Assembly (NCBI GenBank): GCA_932294295.1
Contig: OW028577.1
Coordinates: forward strand, 2,055,001 to 2,119,000
Direction: 5' to 3'
Origin: Alitta virens
Lineage: Eukaryota; Annelida; Polychaeta; Phyllodocida; Nereididae
DNA: 64,000 bases
The first letter of the stretch is position 1; each line of letters starts with the position of its first letter. This document shows positions 57,951 to 64,000 of this stretch, in pieces. The notes under the pieces are model-generated. The model had not been told where the DNA came from, did no database searches, and saw nothing but the letters and a program-made list of their open reading frames with translations. A program made the position numbers and the translations under genes.

Positions 57951-59126
57951 GTTGGTTTCGAGGTAGCTTTACAGATTTTTATTTTGAACTACATTTTACT
58001 TAGTTCCTTTATAGTTATGAAAAATTATATAGACTTTTATCTAATTTGAACTGAGACTTTTTTTAATATTAATTATATATTTATTTATTCAATGACATGT
58101 TTTATTGTATCGAGCATTTTAACATTTACAGATTTATGTGAAGCCCTTGGGGCTATTCGATTTTAAATATTAGCACTACACTACATACATACACTAAATA
58201 TTTGTATTTTTTTGTTGAGTAGAGTAAACATTTATTTATATTGTGTAGTTTCATGTGAACTGAATATTATACACTGGAACAGACAGTTGTTGTTCTTTTT
58301 CTGTGAACTCTACAGGAACTTCTTCATATTTGCCATCTGTGACAATTCGTTTCACAGAACAAGCAGGATGTGCATGAACTCTGATGACAATGGTTGCCAT
58401 AGTGACACACTGTACAGGAAATGAAGGGCAGAATTTGTCTCAGGAAACTGAGCAGCAAGATCTTCAGAATAAGGTTGATCAGAGAAACCAGGTTAAGCAT
58501 TATGACAGATAATGGAATAATAAGTCGTTTATTATGTTTAATGTGTGTTTATCAATGGGCTGTAATTCCTTTATGTACATGTATGTCAAGTGAAAAATGG
58601 AATAGAATAAAAAAAAAAAGATATCATAAAGGAATAGAATATGACAGTCAAGAATAGAACCATGGCAAACAATGTATTCAAAATTAAATAAATTACAAGA
58701 GTAGAATAGAAAAATACTTATGTAGCAGCTTTACTCTAATCGTCTATATCTTTAAAGGAAAACATCAACAACAAAAACATGAGTTTGTCATGAACAAACC
58801 TGCCTTGCTTTTTGTTACAATGATACCATGTTTTCTAGAAATATGATACAATTCAATAAAACTACACAAATAAACATATCCAGGCATTGTGTATGTTTTC
58901 TGAGCAATAAGGAATAGTTTGAATAGAAGCAAGATTCATGTTTGGAATTTATATGAATAACAAAGTTTAACATAGTTTCTATTTCATGTTGGTGAATTTT
59001 GATGTTTATTGTTTATCCCATGTTCTTATTTAACTGAACTTACAGCAAAATATACTATGAATGCCTGCCTGGTGTAAATATTGAAGTTTTCAAATCTATT
59101 CAGACAAAGGTTATTTTTATGAAGTT
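57951..59126. other. Unassigned DNA
   Basis: No gene recognised. AATAGAATAAAA motifs and an A-run lie at about 58605-58620. Confidence 0.4.
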
Positions 59127-59323
59127 TACAGCAAAATTCGCGGAGTTGGAAACCAAACTCTTGGACTTGGAAATCAAAGTCCAGGGGTCGTTGTGTGAGT
59201 CCAGAGCTCTCATTGGTTAAAGCAATCCCTCAATCAAAGAGAGACCTACATTCACATGACGTCATCTGGAGTTAAGCCTCCAAGTCTATGAGATTGGTTT
59301 TCAACTTAATGAATATGACTGTA
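59127..59323. mobile_element. MITE-G, longest copy
   Basis: The left end TACAGCAAAATTCG...GAGTTGGAAACCAAACTC is inverse to the right end (reverse complement TACAGTCATATTC...AAGTTGAAAACCAATCTC), both reaching GACTTGGA. TIRs are ~45 bp, bounded by TA. The centre contains ACATGACGTCATC, a complete CRE (TGACGTCA). Confidence 0.85.
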
Positions 59324-59550
59324 ATACAAATGTGTATGAGGATATCATTTCATAGATAGTTATTTCATGTGATTCGGTAAACAAAGACTGATGCAATGAG
59401 CAGATACATTATGTTCTAAATGTTTTTCTGCAATCAATGACAGCATCTAGTATGCTAAGATTTCAAGGCAATAACATTGTGTTGCATAATGATTTATGTT
59501 TGTTATATAATGTGACTCGTGATTTACAACCCGAAAGGCCAAGGTCATGC

Positions 59551-59738
59551 GAGGCGGGGACCTAGCTCAGAGGTAGCGCTCTGGGCTTCTACCCGCTGGG
59601 TCCCGGGTTCGATTCCCGGTCGAGCCTAGGTTGGATGGCTGTTTCATCCTTCGTCTCATTGCCATGGTCTCTGCCTGTCCTAATTAGCCCAACTGGTGCA
59701 GAAATACAGGACGTAAAGCCCTAATCACCCACCCACCC
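59551..59738 (+). mobile_element. SINE-A, least diverged copy, 15-bp target duplication
   Basis: Second-subfamily copy between perfect repeats AGGCCAAGGTCATGC (59536-59550 and 59739-59753). A box TAGCTCAGAGG at 59563-59573, B box GGTTCGATTCC at 59606-59616. The T-arm CCCGGGTTCGATTCCCGG is still perfectly self-complementary. The tail is ATCACCCACCCACCC, with no poly-A. The intact promoter and clean duplication suggest this is the youngest copy here. Confidence 0.97.
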
Positions 59739-59949
59739 AGGCCAAGGTCATGCAGAACCACACTACAATACGGTACCATTTTTGCACAGGTGCAACCTGT
59801 AGATTTGACGGGCACTTACTTTTTTCCAAATATCAGCTAAGAGATACTGTGAATAATGATTATGTATTTCATATCATTTGTCTAAGTACTAACCATTGAT
59901 CATTGCTATGTTGGTAATCATTACAATTTTTTTGTGGAAACAACATATT

Positions 59950-60790
59950 CAATGTGCCAAGGCTTGGATATCCAGCGCAATATATGAGACAACATTACAT
60001 TGTAATAATTTAAGGCACACAGGTGCAAATAAGCCTTCCTCGTTACAGCTAAAATTTATGTTCACAACTTCCTGCATATGTCTGGTCCAGCAGCTGCTGA
60101 ATTGATGGCGGCAATGGAGCCGCATCATCCCTTTGATGTCTGGACAGACACAGCGTCCACTCTGCATCCATTTGCAGCACATATACTGGGTCGCTGGGTG
60201 TCTGTGATGGATGTTTTTCCTGTGTTTACCTCATTAAGTTTCTCTTGGGACCTGATTAATCCTACACCTGCCATGGCCGCAGTTTCTTCACCTGATATCA
60301 TCTGGCATGGCATAAACACATTGGGATGCCTTTGTTGTGGTTTTACATTGCAGCTGAACAACAACGATCGTTTTTACTTTGCCACTGACCAAAAACAAAA
60401 AAAAAAAGACAAGATTACTTCTTTAATCTTTAAGTATTTCTATCAACCACTACATTGGTTGTGTCTGAAAGCATATCTCGGTCATTATTTCTCTGGATGA
60501 TAACGTTGCCTTGTGTAAAGTTTTTTTGATAATATTGGTCTATTGCACATCATTTAATGTGATAGCAAAGCCTTGGTTGTCCAAAAATTAAACACGTGTT
60601 TCTCTCTTGGTGTTGAATGTGTTCTCATGAACATTCCGCAATGCCACACTGCTGCATTGCATGATGATTGTATTTCTTGTCTGTATTTCTCTGACAAAGC
60701 TCCTCATCATCTATTTCTGACAAGGGCACAATGTTCCAGAAATGCGATTTCTTGCCTGAATAGTTGTGTGATACACTGCCTAGAACAGCT
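59950..60790 (+). repeat. Large dispersed repeat K, copy 2
   Basis: Partner of 26580-27420 in the opposite orientation. The core 60058-60330 matches at ~96%. Outside it, CGCAATATATGAGACAACA (about 59980) and CTATTTCTGACAAGGGCACA (about 60710) align with clear divergence. It is covered by open frames of 140 codons (60078-60500, +) and 79 codons (60125-60364, -). Neither is called a gene, because the two copies differ almost only at amino-acid-changing sites. Confidence 0.7.
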
Positions 60791-61710
60791 GTGTCCTTGG
60801 ATGTCTAGGTGCAGAGCTAAAACTGTGCTATATCAGATTTGATATCCCTGTTATTGCAGATGAATTAAAATCAATCCATCCTTTACAATAGCTTGGGTAC
60901 AGATAAGGTGAGGCAGGTAATGCCAAAGATAGGTCACTGATTCTGACGTCAATGGTTCTCACCATAGAAGAATAACAGGTCATACAAATCTGACAAAAAC
61001 TTGGTATTGATTCAATGAAGGGGGAAAATAGGCTGAGGACAGGAATAGAAATCTAGGCAACAAACCAAAAAGGAAACACAAAATCAGGCTGATACTCAAA
61101 TGAGACACAAAACACTGAAAGGCTTTATTTACACCTGCCAAATAAGGCAGCCATCTGCCAGATGGTTCTGTTTAGTTGCTACATTTACGTTCTTTCACTT
61201 GCTTTCAAAGTTTGTTCATTCACAGAGTGTGATGTATATCCTAATGATTGAGAATAATGATGTTGTGTTTGGTTAATTAAATTTTACCCAGCTCCTGCAT
61301 GATGGTTCCATTAAGTCTGACTTTGTGGTAACATTCCTTGTTTCCAGCAGTAAAAATTGTTCTACCATCGTGAGAAAGACCCTCCACAGATGTGCTACAT
61401 TTGCATAGAGCATTAGTTTGTCTAGAGTCAATAATCCCAGGCACAGTTTCTCAACAGAGTTTACTCTTGACCCTTGAGGGAGAGCCCTTGTTTGCAACTG
61501 TCAAGTGCAGTTTAGTATCAACGTAAGCTTCATCTGATGTTTCCGTTTCCTCTAAGAGAGGTCCTAAATATTTTCCTGCAGAATAAAGCCCAAATATCAA
61601 TATACCAGATATGTTGTGTTTGGTATTTTCAAGTTGTCAGCATTTCAGAGAGTACAGAATCTGTTTTTTTTATTGGCCTTGCAGCTTTTTATAGACCTTA
61701 TTTCAGCCGA
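60791..61710. other. Unassigned DNA
   Basis: No gene recognised. Confidence 0.4.
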
Positions 61711-61850
61711 ACATTCTCTCCTCGTCCTCGTCCTCCTCCTCCTCATCCTCATCCTGCTCATCCTCCACCACCTCCTACTCGTCCTCCTCCTCCCCCTCCT
61801 CCTCCCCCTCCTCCTCCCCCTCCTCCTACTCCTCCTCCTCCTTCTCTTTC
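61711..61850. repeat. (TCC)n polypyrimidine tract
   Basis: About 140 bp almost purely C and T on the plus strand (CCTCCTCCT, CCCCCTCCTCC). It is a mirror-repeat type able to form triplex DNA. The Pro- and Leu-rich frames across it (61537-61915) are artefacts. Confidence 0.95.
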
Positions 61851-64000
61851 ATTTGCTGCAGTTGTTCTCAAAGATCCACTTAAAATTAATCTTTAAAAAG
61901 ATTGCTGAAAAATAAAAGTTGCAGCAAAAATTTTGTTTGACTACCTGTAAGACCATGCAACTCTCATTTTCAGATATTGCCGTTTAATCCTTATTTCCTC
62001 CAGGCACACCACATGGTATGTTTTTTAGGCATTTTACACACAAAGAGCACAAGGCTCTATCCATTATCTCCAACAAAGAACAGCGAAACAAGAGATCACA
62101 TTTAAGTAGATGCTTTCAAATGAGCGACTTGAATCATTCTCATGCCAAGCATATCTTCTGGAAAGTATTTCAAAGCAAAGAGCATCTGAGTTGGCATTGA
62201 GACACTGATCCCTCACTAGACCTACTCTTTAAAGACCAAAGACATGGATAAATCAAGGCAAAACCACACAGTAGAAAATTCTACAGAAAGAAGAAAACTG
62301 CATTACATACCTAACTGAAATAGATTAAGGTAGCTTGGACGTTAGACTACAATCAAATTTCACATCTTTAGGTTAACACGTCATTAAATATAATATCACT
62401 CATAAGAAGTATTCTATAATCTGGGACAAGTGAAACACCCCTCCCATGGAGTAAAGATGTAACATGGTGTAGATTGAATGCCTCATCATCTCACTCCTGT
62501 CATTCTCTGGTTATCGATCTTCAAGCCAGTCGCACTGACCAAACATAATGAACATGAAAAACTAGTCCTAAAGAAAATATAGAAATTTCTTACAATAATA
62601 TAATTAAGTCTTTAAACCCGTACCACAACTACATAAATATTAAAATGTTGAAAATATTAATATGTATTAGATATTATTATTACGATTATGATATGGCAAA
62701 TAAAGGATAACTGTCCATGTCAAAATATATTCTTCAGTAACAATGTTAACTTTGTAAAGCAAATTTAACCACAACTTGTCATTCACCATGTAATGTGGCA
62801 AATTGTTGAAAGTTTATTTATTATTTTTGACTTGGATATTCATGCATTTATATTTGATTAATTAAAAGTATTGTTTTAATATTTTGTCTTTTTATATCTT
62901 GTGTCTTTTTTACTTCTTTTCTAGATGTACCTGTTACTACGTAACTGAGTAATAAAACTTGCTACATCAACACTGCATCAATAAACAATGTTATGATAAC
63001 TAAATACAGTTCTCAATCTTATCTGTGTGTGGCTTTCTTGTGCATTTACACAGAGAAAACTGAATGTGAAAAATAACAGCCATTCTGGCAGTCATTGATT
63101 TTCTGCCTGTCTCTATTCTACATGCAATGAATCTTTCAAAGTATTATTTGTCTAAAAAGTTCAGGCCTGTGCTGATATTTGCACAAAAGGCTCAATGACA
63201 TGCTCTGAAGAGAATTTGCATCCTTTAATGCTTCAAAAAATGTTTAGTAAGTTTTCTCCTTGTGAAATATCCCGCTCAAATGACATTTTAACCGACTTTT
63301 TAAATAACACACTGTACAGACTATTTTCAACCAGCTCAAGAACTCTCCACTCTGTCGAGCCATAACCAGCCTGAGTTCATAAAATGACAAGTGGCAGAGA
63401 TATTGCCTAGTGACCACAGATTGAAGGCCAACTGTGTCAAGTGCTGCTGATCAACGAAGGTAAAAAGAAGCCTTATCTTTTCGACAATTTTCTTAACTAA
63501 AGATGGAAAATATTGGATCATGCAATAACGCATGAAAATAATGGACTAGTAGTTTTGCAGTACTCTCTTGTATTTCATGGGGCAACAAAAATTGCATCAA
63601 TTATGTGACATGTTGGTCTCTTCGAGTAGAGTGATGATTAAACTGCAATTCAATTATTGGCCAAATCATCCTTTTCTTTGGGAAGAATTTCATAAACGGC
63701 TTTCATAGAAGGCTTCATCTAACTTAGGAATTTCCCGTCAGTGTCACTTTCATAGTCATCTGTCAGAACAGTCTGGCTAGGTCATGAAAATAACAATCTG
63801 AGACCCTGGCATGGCAGGGAGTAGGCGTTCTTGAATCTCAGAGAAGTAATCTGGACAATTTGCAGGATGAGCATGATCAGACACTATTATGGAGATGTCA
63901 GTCGTCTGACTGGTTCGTCCGGTGTGCCAAACTAAAGTTATTATTTCCTTTTTGTATTTCTATGATTTTCAAGAAATCTTCTTACTCTCCACCCCAGGAA
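61851..64000. other. Unassigned AT-rich DNA to the window end
   Basis: No gene, RNA gene or repeat family recognised in the last 2.1 kb. Confidence 0.4.

Noticed and set aside
59551..59625. Possible functional tRNA gene
   Set aside because: A and B boxes are good, but the acceptor ends do not pair and the sequence continues into the SINE body. It is a SINE head.
61537..61915. Proline-rich and leucine-rich frames
   Set aside because: Both simply translate the (TCC)n tract.

Overview
This is a eukaryotic, almost certainly invertebrate animal, stretch of AT-rich DNA. One real gene is visible: the 3' part of an intronless Toll-like receptor (TLR) gene at the left edge (1-2514, + strand), whose 5' end lies outside the window. 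The other ~61 kb holds no gene I can support. It is a dense layer of transposable-element copies, decayed LINE fragments, microsatellites and minisatellites. Several tRNA-derived SINE families, CR1/RTE-like non-LTR relics, many small TIR elements and a single-exon TLR would fit an invertebrate deuterostome (hemichordate or echinoderm) or a lophotrochozoan. The window alone does not fix the taxon.

Layout. 1-3.7 kb: TLR gene and its probable 3' UTR, with two duplicated sets of polyadenylation hexamers. 3.8-15 kb: GT microsatellite, a divergent tRNA-like SINE, five copies of the main SINE family (SINE-A, all minus strand), a snap-back hairpin, a cluster of inverted CCAAT boxes, a 15-bp minisatellite with 22 units, a 476-bp TIR element and the first SINE-C copy. 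15-30 kb: mostly unassigned sequence with short MITEs, a 20/30-bp minisatellite, GATA-type microsatellites and a large dispersed repeat. 30-37 kb: two decayed LINE 3' ends, a SINE-A copy hit by two later insertions, a 250-bp tandem duplication, SINE-D copies and a near-perfect foldback element. 37-48 kb: a second foldback copy, a pogo-like MITE, a third LINE relic and SINE-A copies inserted in older repeats. 48-61 kb: SINE-C, SINE-D and MITE copies, a 631-bp Harbinger-type element with TAA target-site duplications, more SINE-A, and a second copy of the large dispersed repeat. 61-64 kb: a polypyrimidine tract, then unassigned DNA.

How it fits together. SINE-A has a tRNA-like promoter head (A and B boxes, anticodon loop like tRNA-Gly-UCC), a common body and a CCCA-rich rather than poly-A tail. 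Five copies keep clear 13-15-bp target-site duplications, so the family was moved recently by a LINE. At least three further tRNA-headed repeats (SINE-C, SINE-D and a single copy near 5.1 kb) are older. The DNA-transposon side is represented by several non-autonomous families with TA, TAA or longer target duplications. None encodes a recognisable transposase here. Names such as SINE-A, MITE-B and repeat E are labels for this window only.

No new cellular 'system' is evident. The most unusual items are a TLR TIR domain lacking the BB-loop proline, a 250-bp core held at ~96% identity inside a much more diverged dispersed repeat, a SINE interrupted by two datable insertions, and foldback elements that are palindromic over almost their whole length.
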